From positions 221,194 to 285,193 of the forward strand of contig NZ_FNBL01000002.1 in the NCBI RefSeq assembly GCF_900102315.1: DNA of 64,000 nt, given 5' to 3'. Source of the stretch: Celeribacter baekdonensis (lineage in GTDB: Bacteria > Pseudomonadota > Alphaproteobacteria > Rhodobacterales > Rhodobacteraceae). Within the stretch, counting starts at the first letter, position 1. Each line of letters starts with the position of its first letter. This document shows, one piece after another, positions 27,980-36,810 of this stretch. Made by a program: the position numbers and the translations under genes. The notes beneath the pieces are model-generated. The model worked only from the letters and a program-made list of their open reading frames with translations. It ran no database searches and had not been told where the DNA came from.

Positions 27980-28345
27980 GTGGACGTTTTGCTTCGGGAC
28001 TACCTCCCCATCGTCATCTTCCTTGGCCTCGCCATTGCGCTGGGTCTTGTGTTTATTTTCGCCGCCCTCATCATTGCCGTACGCAACCCGGACCCGGAAA
28101 AGGTGTCGGCCTATGAATGTGGCTTTAACGCCTTTGACGACGCGCGGATGAAGTTCGACGTCAGGTTCTACCTTGTGTCGATCCTGTTCATCATTTTTGA
28201 CCTCGAAATCGCCTTTCTCTTTCCCTGGGCCGTCGCCTTTAAGGATCTGAGCATGACCGGCTTTTGGTCGATGATGGTGTTCTTGGGCGTTCTGACCGTG
28301 GGCTTTGCCTACGAATGGAAGAAAGGGGCGCTGGAATGGGCGTGA
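27980..28345 (+). CDS. nuoA: NADH-quinone oxidoreductase subunit A
   Basis: A 121-residue membrane subunit of complex I, with three hydrophobic helices. The [20 protein letters not shown] loop is the diagnostic segment of NuoA. A GTG start at 27980 is chosen because AAGGAG lies six bases upstream and the family similarity begins there ([14 protein letters not shown]); the frame is open 150 bases further upstream without resemblance. First gene of the nuo operon. Confidence 0.96.
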   Translation: MDVLLRDYLPIVIFLGLAIALGLVFIFAALIIAVRNPDPEKVSAYECGFNAFDDARMKFDVRFYLVSILFIIFDLEIAFLFPWAVAFKDLSMTGFWSMMVFLGVLTVGFAYEWKKGALEWA

Positions 28346-28869
28346 TGACCTCTGCAAATACCGCGGGCGTGGACAAAGAGAATTCCACCCAAGTGCTGAA
28401 CAAAGAGCTTCAGGACAAAGGCTTTCTGTTGACCTCGACCGAGGATCTCATCAACTGGGCGCGCACCGGTTCGCTACACTGGATGACCTTTGGTTTGGCC
28501 TGTTGCGCCGTTGAGATGATGCACACCTCAATGCCGCGCTATGACCTTGAGCGTTACGGCACAGCACCGCGCGCCTCTCCGCGTCAGTCTGATTTGATGA
28601 TCGTTGCGGGCACCCTGACCAATAAAATGGCCCCGGCGCTGCGCAAGGTGTATGACCAGATGCCAGAGCCGCGCTATGTGATTTCCATGGGCTCCTGCGC
28701 CAATGGCGGCGGCTATTATCATTATAGCTATTCGGTTGTACGTGGCTGTGACCGCATTGTGCCCGTCGACATTTATGTCCCGGGCTGCCCGCCGACCGCT
28801 GAGGCGTTGATGTATGGCATCCTTCAGTTGCAACGCAAAATGCGCCGCACTGGCACGATTGCGCGCTAA
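28336..28869 (+). CDS. nuoB: NADH-quinone oxidoreductase subunit B
   Basis: A 177-residue subunit that holds the terminal [4Fe-4S] cluster N2 next to the quinone site. The cysteines are visible in [11 protein letters not shown] (adjacent pair), [10 protein letters not shown] and [11 protein letters not shown]. The start at 28336 overlaps nuoA by ten bases and has GGGG seven bases upstream; ATG at 28345 is also possible. It contacts NuoD and NuoI. Confidence 0.96.
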   Translation: MGVMTSANTAGVDKENSTQVLNKELQDKGFLLTSTEDLINWARTGSLHWMTFGLACCAVEMMHTSMPRYDLERYGTAPRASPRQSDLMIVAGTLTNKMAPALRKVYDQMPEPRYVISMGSCANGGGYYHYSYSVVRGCDRIVPVDIYVPGCPPTAEALMYGILQLQRKMRRTGTIAR

Positions 28870-28880
28870 GGAGATTGATG

Positions 28881-29480
28881 ATGAGCGAAGCCCTTCAAGA
28901 ACTCGGCGCCCATATTGAATTGAAACGCCCGGAGGATGTGCTCTCGACCGAGATCACCTTTGGCGAATTGACGATCACGGTGACACCGGCGGGGATTGTG
29001 GATTTCGTGGAGTTTTTGCAACTCGACGGCACCTGCAAATTCTCCTCGCTGGTGGACATCACCGCGGTGGATCACCCGAGCCGCGAGGCGCGGTTTGACG
29101 TGGTTTATCACTTCCTGTCGATGTACCAAAACCACCGCATCCGGATCAAAACGGCCGTGCGCGAAGATGAGACGATCCCCTCGATCATCTCCGTTCACCC
29201 TTCGGCAGGTTGGTTCGAGCGCGAAGTGTTCGACATGTTTGGGATCATTTTCTCCGGTCACCCGGATCTGCGTCGCATCCTGACGGACTACGGTTTCCGT
29301 GGTTACCCGCTGCGCAAGGATTTCCCAACCACCGGCTACACCGAAGTGCGCTATGACGATGAACTCAAGCGCGTGGTCTATGAGCCGGTGTCTCTGGTTC
29401 AGGAATATCGCCAGTTTGACAACCTTTCTCCGTGGGAAGGGGCCAAATACATCCTTCCCGGTGATGAGAAGGGAGCATGA
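28881..29480 (+). CDS. nuoC: NADH-quinone oxidoreductase subunit C
   Basis: A 199-residue peripheral subunit (30-kDa family), separate from NuoD as in most alphaproteobacteria. The signature [11 protein letters not shown]-type region reads [20 protein letters not shown], followed by [17 protein letters not shown] at 28881 is chosen because AGGAG ends seven bases before it; ATG at 28878 and TTG at 28875 also lie in frame. The next gene is a sulfotransferase, not nuoD. Confidence 0.95.
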   Translation: MSEALQELGAHIELKRPEDVLSTEITFGELTITVTPAGIVDFVEFLQLDGTCKFSSLVDITAVDHPSREARFDVVYHFLSMYQNHRIRIKTAVREDETIPSIISVHPSAGWFEREVFDMFGIIFSGHPDLRRILTDYGFRGYPLRKDFPTTGYTEVRYDDELKRVVYEPVSLVQEYRQFDNLSPWEGAKYILPGDEKGA

Positions 29481-29481
29481 C

Positions 29482-30378
29482 GTGAGCGGCGATCCGGCGA
29501 TTATGATATGTGCGGGAGCGACGAAAGCGGGCACCAGCTCGCTTTACCGCTATTTGCTCGATCACCCGGACGTCTATGCGCGGTCCATTAAAGAGATTCA
29601 CTATTTCGACACGGTGGACTTTGATACTTATCAGTATCAGTTGAAAACCTTAGCTCGACGGCGGGCCGATCTCGAACGGCAACTGGCCGCGGCCGAAGCT
29701 GATCTGGATGTGTGGAAAAGCCTGAATATTCAACGCCAGATTGCCGATGTGGCCGCCGTGATGAGCATGTTGGAGCGTGGTGAAGACGGGGTGGAAGAGT
29801 ATCTCGCTTACCTTCTGGAGGGACTCGACGAGCGCAAAGTTGCTTGTGACATCACGCCTGGCTATGCGCTTTTGTCCGAGGAGCGGCTGCGACGGATGGC
29901 GCAAATGGCGCCCGATGTTCGCTTTGTCTTTTTGATGCGTGACCCGGTGGGGCGGTTGTGGTCGCATGTGCGTATGCAGGCGATACACCAGCTACAGCCC
30001 GGTGAACAAATCTCAGATAAGGCGCACCGGATCATGAACCGCGTCGTGAAACAAGGGCTTGAAACCCAAATTACGTCACGTGGCGATTACGTGGCGATCG
30101 CGGAAAAGCTCAAACGCGCGGTCCCCGAAGACAAGCTTTTGGTGGGCTTTACCGAAGACCTTTTGACGGGCGAGGGGCTTAAGACGCTCTGCGCCTTTTT
30201 GGGGATTGCGGAGAAACCCGTGAAAAAAGAACTGCGTGCCCATCAGGGCGTGAAACTGCAACTGAGTGACAAGCAGCGGCGTGAAGCGGCGGAATTTCTG
30301 GCCCCGCAATACGCCTATGTGGAAAAGACATTTGGCCAGCTGCCTTCCCGGTGGCAGGCGAATATGGCGAGGATCTGA
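29482..30378 (+). CDS. Sulfotransferase-family protein inside the nuo operon
   Basis: A 298-residue protein with the two PAPS-binding signatures of P-loop sulfotransferases: ICAGATKAGTSSLYRYL (lysine at 15) for the 5'-phosphosulfate, and FVFLMRDPVGRLWSHV (R153 to S161) for the 3'-phosphate. A helical, coiled-coil-like insert lies at about residues 54-95. The start is a GTG at 29482, with GGGAG six bases upstream; nuoC ends one base before it, and nuoD starts directly after the stop. No signal peptide or membrane helix is seen. The acceptor is unknown. This is not a standard complex I gene. Confidence 0.82.
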   Translation: MSGDPAIMICAGATKAGTSSLYRYLLDHPDVYARSIKEIHYFDTVDFDTYQYQLKTLARRRADLERQLAAAEADLDVWKSLNIQRQIADVAAVMSMLERGEDGVEEYLAYLLEGLDERKVACDITPGYALLSEERLRRMAQMAPDVRFVFLMRDPVGRLWSHVRMQAIHQLQPGEQISDKAHRIMNRVVKQGLETQITSRGDYVAIAEKLKRAVPEDKLLVGFTEDLLTGEGLKTLCAFLGIAEKPVKKELRAHQGVKLQLSDKQRREAAEFLAPQYAYVEKTFGQLPSRWQANMARI

Positions 30379-31623
30379 ATGATGGACGGCGACATCCGGC
30401 AAAATACCTATGATGATGGTTCGCGGGACGCCCAACCGGGCGAACAAAAGATCCGCAATTTCAACATCAACTTTGGCCCCCAACACCCGGCTGCGCACGG
30501 CGTGTTGCGGATGGTGCTTGAGCTTGATGGTGAGATTGTGGAACGCGCCGACCCGCATATTGGGTTGTTGCACCGCGGCACCGAAAAGCTGATGGAAAGC
30601 CGCACCTATTTGCAAAACCTGCCGTATCTCGACCGCCTCGACTATGTGGCGCCGATGAATCAGGAACATGCATGGTGCTTGGCGATCGAGCGTCTCGCAG
30701 GTGTCGAAATCCCGCGACGCGCTTCGCTCATCCGGGTGCTTTATTCCGAGATTGGCCGCGTGCTCAACCACCTGTTGAACACCACCACCGGCGCGATGGA
30801 TGTGGGCGCTTTGACGCCGCCGCTTTGGGGCTTTGAAGAGCGCGAAAAGCTGATGATCTTTTACGAGCGCGCCTGTGGTGCGCGTCTGCACTCCGCCTAT
30901 TTCCGCCCCGGCGGCGTGCATCAGGACCTGCCGCCGGAGCTTTTGGTGGATATTGACGCCTGGGCCGATCACTTCCCGAAAATTTTGGACGACATCCATT
31001 ACCTGCTGACGGAAAACCGGATTTTCAAACAGCGGACCGTGGATATTGGTGTGATCTGCGAACAAGAGGCGCTGGATTGGGGCTTTTCCGGTGTGATGGT
31101 GCGCGGCTCTGGCATGGCGTGGGATTTGCGCCGGGCACAGCCATACGAATGCTATGACGAATTCGATTTCCAAATTCCGGTCGGCACCAATGGCGATTGC
31201 TATGATCGTTACCTGTGCCGGATGCAGGAAATGTACGAGTCGACCAAGATCATCAAACAGGCAGTGGCCCTGCTGCAATTGCCGGAAAACCAAGGCGATG
31301 TTTTGGCGCGCGGCAAATTGACTCCACCAAAGCGGGCTGAGATGAAAACCTCGATGGAGGCGCTCATCCACCACTTCAAACTCTACACCGAGGGTTTCAA
31401 ATTGCCCGAGGGCGAAGTGTATGCCGCCGTCGAAGCGCCCAAAGGCGAATTCGGGGTCTATATGGTCTCGGACGGCACCAACAAACCCTACCGCGCCAAA
31501 CTGCGCGCGCCCGGCTATCTACATTTGCAGGCGATGGATCATATGGCGAAAGGTCACCAATTGGCTGACGTCTCCGCTCTCATCGCCACCATGGACATCG
31601 TGTTTGGGGAGGTCGACCGCTAA
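30379..31623 (+). CDS. nuoD: NADH-quinone oxidoreductase subunit D
   Basis: The 414-residue 49-kDa-type subunit that forms the quinone-binding pocket with NuoB. The segment [21 protein letters not shown] is the family signature, with the quinone-site histidine in [19 protein letters not shown] and [17 protein letters not shown] are also conserved. It starts right after the sulfotransferase stop, and its TAA overlaps the nuoE ATG by one base. Confidence 0.97.
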   Translation: MMDGDIRQNTYDDGSRDAQPGEQKIRNFNINFGPQHPAAHGVLRMVLELDGEIVERADPHIGLLHRGTEKLMESRTYLQNLPYLDRLDYVAPMNQEHAWCLAIERLAGVEIPRRASLIRVLYSEIGRVLNHLLNTTTGAMDVGALTPPLWGFEEREKLMIFYERACGARLHSAYFRPGGVHQDLPPELLVDIDAWADHFPKILDDIHYLLTENRIFKQRTVDIGVICEQEALDWGFSGVMVRGSGMAWDLRRAQPYECYDEFDFQIPVGTNGDCYDRYLCRMQEMYESTKIIKQAVALLQLPENQGDVLARGKLTPPKRAEMKTSMEALIHHFKLYTEGFKLPEGEVYAAVEAPKGEFGVYMVSDGTNKPYRAKLRAPGYLHLQAMDHMAKGHQLADVSALIATMDIVFGEVDR

Positions 31624-32753
31624 TGCTGCGCCGTCTTTATCATGAACAACCGGCCTCTTTCGCATTCACCCCGGCAAACCTTGCCTGGGCCGAGGGCCAA
31701 ATCGCGAAATATCCCGAAGGGCGTCAGGCCTCTGCGGTCATCCCGCTGTTGTGGCGGGCGCAGGAACAGACCGGTTGGTTGACCAAACCGGCGCTGGAAA
31801 CGGTCGCGGATATGTTGGGCATGCCCTATATTCGCGTGCTCGAAGTCGCGACCTTCTATTTCATGTTCCAACTCGCGCCCGTGGGTTCGGTGGCGCATAT
31901 TCAGGTCTGTGGCACCACCACCTGTATGATTTGTGGCTCTGGCGACATCATCTCTGTGTGCAAAGAAAAAATCTCTCCCAAACCGCACACGGTCTCTGCC
32001 GATGGCAAGTTTTCGTGGGAAGAGGTCGAATGTCTGGGCGCTTGCGCCAACGCGCCAATGGCTCAGATCGGCAAAGACTATTATGAAGACCTGACGGCGG
32101 AGAATTTCTCCAAACTCTTGGACGACATGGCCGCTGGCAACGTGCCGCTTCCCGGCTCTCAAACTGGCCGTTTCTCCTCTGAGCCTGCGGGTGAATTGGT
32201 GACTTTGGCCGAGTACAAAGGCACGGGCACACAGTACAACGGCTCCGTGCAGCGCGCAGTGGACATTGGCGACACGATCAAACGCATCGACGGCACAGAA
32301 GTGCCGCTGTTGACGCCGTGGATTTCCAAAGGCGGATCAAAACCGACCCCGCCGAAACCCGCAGCACCGGCGAAATCCGCCGTGCAACAGGTGGCCGAGG
32401 CGAAGAGGGCGGCCCCGAAAGCTGCGCCGAAAGACGTTGCGCCTAAGGTTGACGCCGCTGCGGCAGACGCGCCCGCGCAAAAGAAACCCCGCACCATGAA
32501 AGCCCCGCGCAAAGCCGGGGCCGATGATCTCAAGATGCTCAAAGGTGTGGGCCCGAAATTGGAAGAAACGTTGAATGCCATGGGATTCTGGCATTTCGAC
32601 CAAATTGCCAAATGGACCGCTGAGGAAATTGAATGGGTCGATGAAAACCTGAAATTCAAAGGCCGCATTGCGCGCGACGGTTGGGTCGATCAAGCCAAGA
32701 TTTTGGCGGCAGGCGGCAGCACCGAGTTTTCCAAACGCGCCAAATACGACTGA
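31623..32753 (+). CDS. nuoE: NADH-quinone oxidoreductase subunit E with C-terminal extension
   Basis: The [2Fe-2S] subunit of the NADH-oxidising module. Cluster ligands are C96, C101, C137 and C141 (VCGTTTC and CLGAC). At 376 residues it is about twice the E. coli length. The extra part comprises an Ala/Pro/Lys-rich linker (about 240-300) and a helix-hairpin-helix-like domain at 301-376, beginning [17 protein letters not shown] and ending in [17 protein letters not shown]. The same domain ends the next gene product. The extension is shared with other Rhodobacteraceae as far as I know. Confidence 0.95.
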   Translation: MLRRLYHEQPASFAFTPANLAWAEGQIAKYPEGRQASAVIPLLWRAQEQTGWLTKPALETVADMLGMPYIRVLEVATFYFMFQLAPVGSVAHIQVCGTTTCMICGSGDIISVCKEKISPKPHTVSADGKFSWEEVECLGACANAPMAQIGKDYYEDLTAENFSKLLDDMAAGNVPLPGSQTGRFSSEPAGELVTLAEYKGTGTQYNGSVQRAVDIGDTIKRIDGTEVPLLTPWISKGGSKPTPPKPAAPAKSAVQQVAEAKRAAPKAAPKDVAPKVDAAAADAPAQKKPRTMKAPRKAGADDLKMLKGVGPKLEETLNAMGFWHFDQIAKWTAEEIEWVDENLKFKGRIARDGWVDQAKILAAGGSTEFSKRAKYD

Positions 32754-32812
32754 CCTAAGAGGCCAAAAGGCCCGTATGGTATTGAACCAACAGGGATTAA
32801 AGGAGCGATGCG

Positions 32813-33532
32813 ATGACTGAGACGACTTCGGGGAAAACCCTTAAGATTGGGCTGATTTCAGCCATCATAGGCGTTTTGGCCTTTATGGCGCTGTTGTGGA
32901 TTGCGGGCTATTCCACGGCGGCCTCTTTGATCGTTGGCGTTCTTGTGGCGCTTTTGGTGGCGATCCTGTTGTGGATCGGCTGGTATGAGGACACGGAGAC
33001 TGAGGACACGCAGACAATGCGTTCCGTGGACAACGGTCATCCTGAGGCGGATGTGACCACGGCTGGCCTGATGGCGGCGACTTCCGTGGGCGATGAACCG
33101 ATGTCTGCGGCACCGGAGATTGCGGTGGAGCATCACGCGGCGGACACGCGCGAGGTCCGTTCAGCCGCGGCGGCCGCCTCGGAACGGGCAAGGCCTGTTG
33201 CGGATGAGCCTGCGGTTGAAACTGTGGCCGAAACGGTCGTTGAGCCAGTCGCAGAGACCGTGGCCGAGGTGGCTGTTGCTGGCGATGGTGCGGATGACCT
33301 GAAAGCGATCAAAGGCGTGGGGCCGAAGATCGAGGTGCAACTGCATGAACGTGGCATCGTGACCTTCGCCCAGGTTGCGGCCTTGAGTGCCGCCGAGATC
33401 GAAGAACTGGGGGCGGCACTCAAAGGCACCTCGGCGGCACAGCTGAGCAAATGGGCCGAACAGGCCAAAATCCTTGCCGCAGGCGGCGAGACAGAGTTTT
33501 CGAAACGCGTCCAAAAGGGCGACGTCTACTAA
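32813..33532 (+). CDS. Membrane protein with C-terminal helix-hairpin-helix-like domain
   Basis: A 239-residue protein with two N-terminal membrane helices (about 10-30 and 35-57), an acidic and Ala/Val/Glu-rich linker, and a C-terminal domain at 161-239 that is clearly paralogous to the NuoE tail: DDLKAIKGVGPKIEVQL at the front and [17 protein letters not shown] at the end. Located between nuoE and nuoF. It may anchor or position the NADH module at the membrane, but that is inference. AGGAGCG precedes the ATG. Confidence 0.8.
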   Translation: MTETTSGKTLKIGLISAIIGVLAFMALLWIAGYSTAASLIVGVLVALLVAILLWIGWYEDTETEDTQTMRSVDNGHPEADVTTAGLMAATSVGDEPMSAAPEIAVEHHAADTREVRSAAAAASERARPVADEPAVETVAETVVEPVAETVAEVAVAGDGADDLKAIKGVGPKIEVQLHERGIVTFAQVAALSAAEIEELGAALKGTSAAQLSKWAEQAKILAAGGETEFSKRVQKGDVY

Positions 33533-33541
33533 GGAAGAAAT

Positions 33542-33763
33542 ATGGCCCCCGATAAAGACCAAGCATTGGCGAAGAAGGCACGGATGGTCTCCGTGGTGAT
33601 CGCCGTGACGATGCTGGTGTGGCTCGGGGCGCAATGGTTGGGTGGGAAATTCGCGATGCAAACGCGTTTCGTTTTTCTCCTCGATCTGGCAGCGCTCGCG
33701 GCATTTGTCTGGGCGTTTGTGGTGATTTATCAGATCTGGCGCGACCGGCGTCAGCAGGACTGA
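33542..33763 (+). CDS. DUF5337-type small membrane protein
   Basis: A 73-residue protein with two hydrophobic helices (about 15-33 and 43-64) and charged ends ([15 protein letters not shown]). It resembles the DUF5337 family found in nuo clusters of Rhodobacteraceae. It follows the previous gene by nine bases and precedes nuoF by 13, so it belongs to the same transcript. Role unknown; a small accessory membrane subunit or assembly factor is conceivable. Confidence 0.75.
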   Translation: MAPDKDQALAKKARMVSVVIAVTMLVWLGAQWLGGKFAMQTRFVFLLDLAALAAFVWAFVVIYQIWRDRRQQD

Positions 33764-33776
33764 AGGGACGAGAGCT

Positions 33777-35072
33777 ATGCTCAAGGATCAGGATCGGATC
33801 TTTACCAACCTCTACGGCATGAATGACCGTAGCCTTGCGGGCGCGCAAAAGCGTGGCCACTGGGATGGCACGGCTGGCATCATGGCCAATGGCCGGGATT
33901 GGATCATCGACCAGATGAAGGCCTCCGGCCTGCGGGGTCGTGGCGGTGCGGGTTTCCCGACGGGTCTCAAATGGTCGTTTATGCCGAAAGAGTCCGACGG
34001 GCGTCCGGCCTATTTGGTCATCAACGCCGATGAATCCGAACCCGCGACCTGTAAGGACCGCGAAATCATGCGTCACGACCCGCATACGCTGGTCGAAGGT
34101 GCGCTGATCGCCGGGTTCGCCATGGGCGCTTGTGCCGCGTATATCTACATTCGCGGCGAATATATCCGCGAACGTGAGGCGCTTCAGGCGGCGATTGATG
34201 AAGCCTATGATGCCGGTCTGATCGGTCGCAATGCCTGCAAATCCGGCTATGATTTCGACGTCTACCTGCACCACGGGGCAGGGGCCTATATCTGTGGTGA
34301 AGAAACCGCGTTGCTCGAAAGCCTTGAGGGCAAAAAGGGCATGCCGCGGATGAAACCGCCCTTCCCGGCGGGCGCGGGTCTTTATGGGTGCCCGACCACA
34401 GTGAACAACGTGGAATCAATTGCCGTTGTCCCGACCATTCTGCGGCGCGGCGCGGAGTGGTTCTCGTCCTTTGGACGTCCGAACAACGTTGGCACCAAAT
34501 TGTTTGCCCTCACCGGCCACGTCAACACCCCTTGCGTGTTCGAGGACTCGATGTCCATGCCGGTGCGCGAGTTGATCGAACGCCACGGTGGTGGCATTCG
34601 CGGCGGTTGGGACAATCTCAAAGCCATCATTCCGGGTGGGGCGTCCTGCCCGATCTTGCCGAAAGATGCGCTTGACGGCGCGATCATGGATTTCGACTGG
34701 ATGCGGGAGAATAAATCCTCTTTCGGCACCGGCTGTATGATCATCATGGACAACTCTGTCGATGTGATCAAAGCCGTGTGGCGCTTGGCGTCGTTTTTCA
34801 AACACGAGAGCTGTGGTCAATGTACGCCCTGCCGCGAAGGCACGGGTTGGATGATGCGCGTCATGGATCGTTTGGTGACGGGTGATGCGGAGATCGAAGA
34901 GATCGACATGTTGCTTGATGTCACGAAACAGGTCGAAGGCCACACCATTTGTGCGCTTGGCGACGCCGCCGCCTGGCCGATCCAAGGTCTCATCCGCCAC
35001 TACCGCGAAGAGATCGAAGACCGGATTAAAGCCAAGAAAACCGGGCGCATGGGCGCCATGGCGGCGGAGTAA
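33777..35072 (+). CDS. nuoF: NADH-quinone oxidoreductase subunit F
   Basis: The 431-residue NADH-binding subunit with FMN and cluster N3. NADH/FMN loops are seen in [18 protein letters not shown] and [16 protein letters not shown]; the [4Fe-4S] ligands are in [12 protein letters not shown] and [10 protein letters not shown]. Length agrees with the family. It follows the DUF5337 gene and is separated from nuoG by four accessory genes. Confidence 0.97.
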   Translation: MLKDQDRIFTNLYGMNDRSLAGAQKRGHWDGTAGIMANGRDWIIDQMKASGLRGRGGAGFPTGLKWSFMPKESDGRPAYLVINADESEPATCKDREIMRHDPHTLVEGALIAGFAMGACAAYIYIRGEYIREREALQAAIDEAYDAGLIGRNACKSGYDFDVYLHHGAGAYICGEETALLESLEGKKGMPRMKPPFPAGAGLYGCPTTVNNVESIAVVPTILRRGAEWFSSFGRPNNVGTKLFALTGHVNTPCVFEDSMSMPVRELIERHGGGIRGGWDNLKAIIPGGASCPILPKDALDGAIMDFDWMRENKSSFGTGCMIIMDNSVDVIKAVWRLASFFKHESCGQCTPCREGTGWMMRVMDRLVTGDAEIEEIDMLLDVTKQVEGHTICALGDAAAWPIQGLIRHYREEIEDRIKAKKTGRMGAMAAE

Positions 35073-35080
35073 GTGACGTG

Positions 35081-35458
35081 ATGAAACGCCTCGCCCTTCT
35101 TTCCCTTCTGACGCTCGGTCTCGCGGCGCCTGCTTTTGCGGAGCCGGTAACCTTGACCGTCGACTTCGGGCACTTCCCGAAAGGCACCACCTGTCAAGTC
35201 TTTGGCACCACGGGTCGCGTGTCGCTCAAGACCGGGAAAGAGATCGAATACAAGATCAAGGGGGACACCGGAAACGTCTCTTTCCGCTGCATGCAACCGG
35301 ATGGACGTCGCTTCGATGTGGCGACCGGATCGCTTTTGCCGCAGGGCAATTTCAAACTGGTGGCGATGCAGATCAACCAAGACAATCATGCACATGTTTT
35401 CTGGGATCAGGGCGGGCTTCAACGCCGGACCATCCCGGGTATTCTGAACTGGAACTGA
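35081..35458 (+). CDS. Small exported protein of the nuo cluster
   Basis: A 125-residue protein with a clear signal peptide ending at PAFAE (about residue 20). The mature part looks beta-rich and has two cysteines (TTCQVF, FRCMQP) that may form a disulfide in the periplasm. I do not recognise the family. The ATG at 35081 is preferred over the GTG directly before it. It lies eight bases after nuoF and seven before the DUF3291 gene. Confidence 0.7.
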   Translation: MKRLALLSLLTLGLAAPAFAEPVTLTVDFGHFPKGTTCQVFGTTGRVSLKTGKEIEYKIKGDTGNVSFRCMQPDGRRFDVATGSLLPQGNFKLVAMQINQDNHAHVFWDQGGLQRRTIPGILNWN

Positions 35459-35465
35459 ACCGACC

Positions 35466-35963
35466 ATGACCTCGACCCACCATATCGGAGAACTCAACGT
35501 TGGGCGTCTTATCGCGCCCACCGATGATCCGCGCGTGGCGGAGTTCATGGGCGCGCTGGACCGGATCAACGGGCTTGGCAAACGGATGCCGGGTTTCGTG
35601 TGGATGATGGAGGGCTCGGGCGAACCGGGCACTGGAAACACCGAAACCGCCATCGGCGGAGATGCGCAATTCGTCTCCAACCTGACCGTGTGGGAAGATG
35701 TCCAATCTTTGGAAAACTTCGTCTTTAATACGGTCCACAAACAATTTTATGACCGCCGCCAAGAGTGGTTTGAGATCATGGGCAAACAGCATTTTGTGAT
35801 GTGGTTTGTCGAGAAAGGGCACAAGCCCACATTGGACGAGGCGCTCGAACGCCTTGCCTACAAAGACACACATGGGGACAGCGACCATGCCTTTGGCTGG
35901 TCGTATCTGACGCAGGCCACGCTTTTCAAAACGAAAAGCTGTCGGCCCATAGCCGCGGAGTGA
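35466..35963 (+). CDS. DUF3291 family protein
   Basis: A 165-residue cytosolic protein of the DUF3291 family, likely a dimeric alpha/beta-barrel like antibiotic-monooxygenase folds. Typical segments are LNVGRLIAPTDDPRVAEF, SNLTVWEDVQSLENFVF and HFVMWFVEKGHKPTLDEALE. No catalytic role is established for the family. It lies between nuoF and nuoG in the same transcript; whether it relates to complex I or is a passenger gene is open. Confidence 0.82.
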   Translation: MTSTHHIGELNVGRLIAPTDDPRVAEFMGALDRINGLGKRMPGFVWMMEGSGEPGTGNTETAIGGDAQFVSNLTVWEDVQSLENFVFNTVHKQFYDRRQEWFEIMGKQHFVMWFVEKGHKPTLDEALERLAYKDTHGDSDHAFGWSYLTQATLFKTKSCRPIAAE

Positions 35964-35967
35964 CCCG

Positions 35968-36393
35968 ATGACATCTTTCAAACATATCGCTTTTGCCTTT
36001 GCCTTGATCGCGGGGCCCATGATCGCTGGACCTGTGGCCGCAGCCGATCTGCCGCCTCTGCGCGAGGTCAAAGAGATTGACCAAAACATGCTTTGGGCAG
36101 GGCTCGCGATTGAGGTCGCGGATGAATGCCCGACCATCGACGTGAAGAAAATGAAAGGCCTGTCCTTTCTGTGGGGGCTGAAAAACAGAGCCTCCGCCCT
36201 GGGCTATTCGGACGATGAAATCCGCGCCTATGTCGATAGCGACGCCGAAGAGGCGCGCATTCGCGACCTTGGAACCGCCTATATTCGCGCCTCTGGCTTT
36301 GACCCGACCACATCGGAGGGGCTTTGTGCCTTTGGCGCATCGGAGATTGCACGCGGCTCGATCATTGGGTCATTTTTGAAGGACAAATCATGA
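35968..36393 (+). CDS. DUF5333 family exported protein (copy 1)
   Basis: A 141-residue protein with a signal peptide ending near VAAAD (residue 26-27). Two cysteines are conserved with the following gene: one in DECPTID and one in the C-terminal GLCAFGASEIARGSIIG. The family is typical of Rhodobacteraceae nuo clusters and has no known function. It overlaps the next start by four bases. Confidence 0.78.
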   Translation: MTSFKHIAFAFALIAGPMIAGPVAAADLPPLREVKEIDQNMLWAGLAIEVADECPTIDVKKMKGLSFLWGLKNRASALGYSDDEIRAYVDSDAEEARIRDLGTAYIRASGFDPTTSEGLCAFGASEIARGSIIGSFLKDKS

Positions 36394-36803
36394 GTGCGCG
36401 TTTGACATATCATGCTGCTTTGGTCGCGATGGCGCTTTTGGCCGCGCCCGCAGTGGCGCAGGCGCAAAAGCTGATCACCGAGGATGCCAAGGTCAAAGAG
36501 ATCATGGTTCAGTCACTGATTTCGACCCGGTTGATTTCAGAGTGTGACACGATTGCGCCGCGCAAGGCGCAGCTTAAAAAACAGACGGCTGAGATGGTCG
36601 CCTATATCGACGAGACCGGGTATGGCTCGGCTCAAATCATTTTGCTGCGTGACGAATCCTATCTTGCGCAACTGGCACAAGCGGCGGACGACATGCTGTC
36701 GGCGCGCGGTGTCAATCCTAACAATACAAAGGCGCTCTGTGCCTTTGGAACAGCTGAGATTGCGGGCAAGACAGCGCTTGGCAAACTCATGAAAAACAGG
36801 TGA
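36390..36803 (+). CDS. DUF5333 family exported protein (copy 2)
   Basis: A 137-residue protein with a signal peptide ending at VAQAQ (about residue 23). It is a diverged tandem copy of the preceding gene: both keep a cysteine in a SECDTIA/DECPTID context and the C-terminal LCAFG-xxEIA motif. ATG at 36390 sits in an ATGA overlap. nuoG starts seven bases after its stop. Function unknown; a periplasmic partner or assembly helper is speculation. Confidence 0.78.
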   Translation: MSARLTYHAALVAMALLAAPAVAQAQKLITEDAKVKEIMVQSLISTRLISECDTIAPRKAQLKKQTAEMVAYIDETGYGSAQIILLRDESYLAQLAQAADDMLSARGVNPNNTKALCAFGTAEIAGKTALGKLMKNR

Positions 36804-36810
36804 TTAGAAC

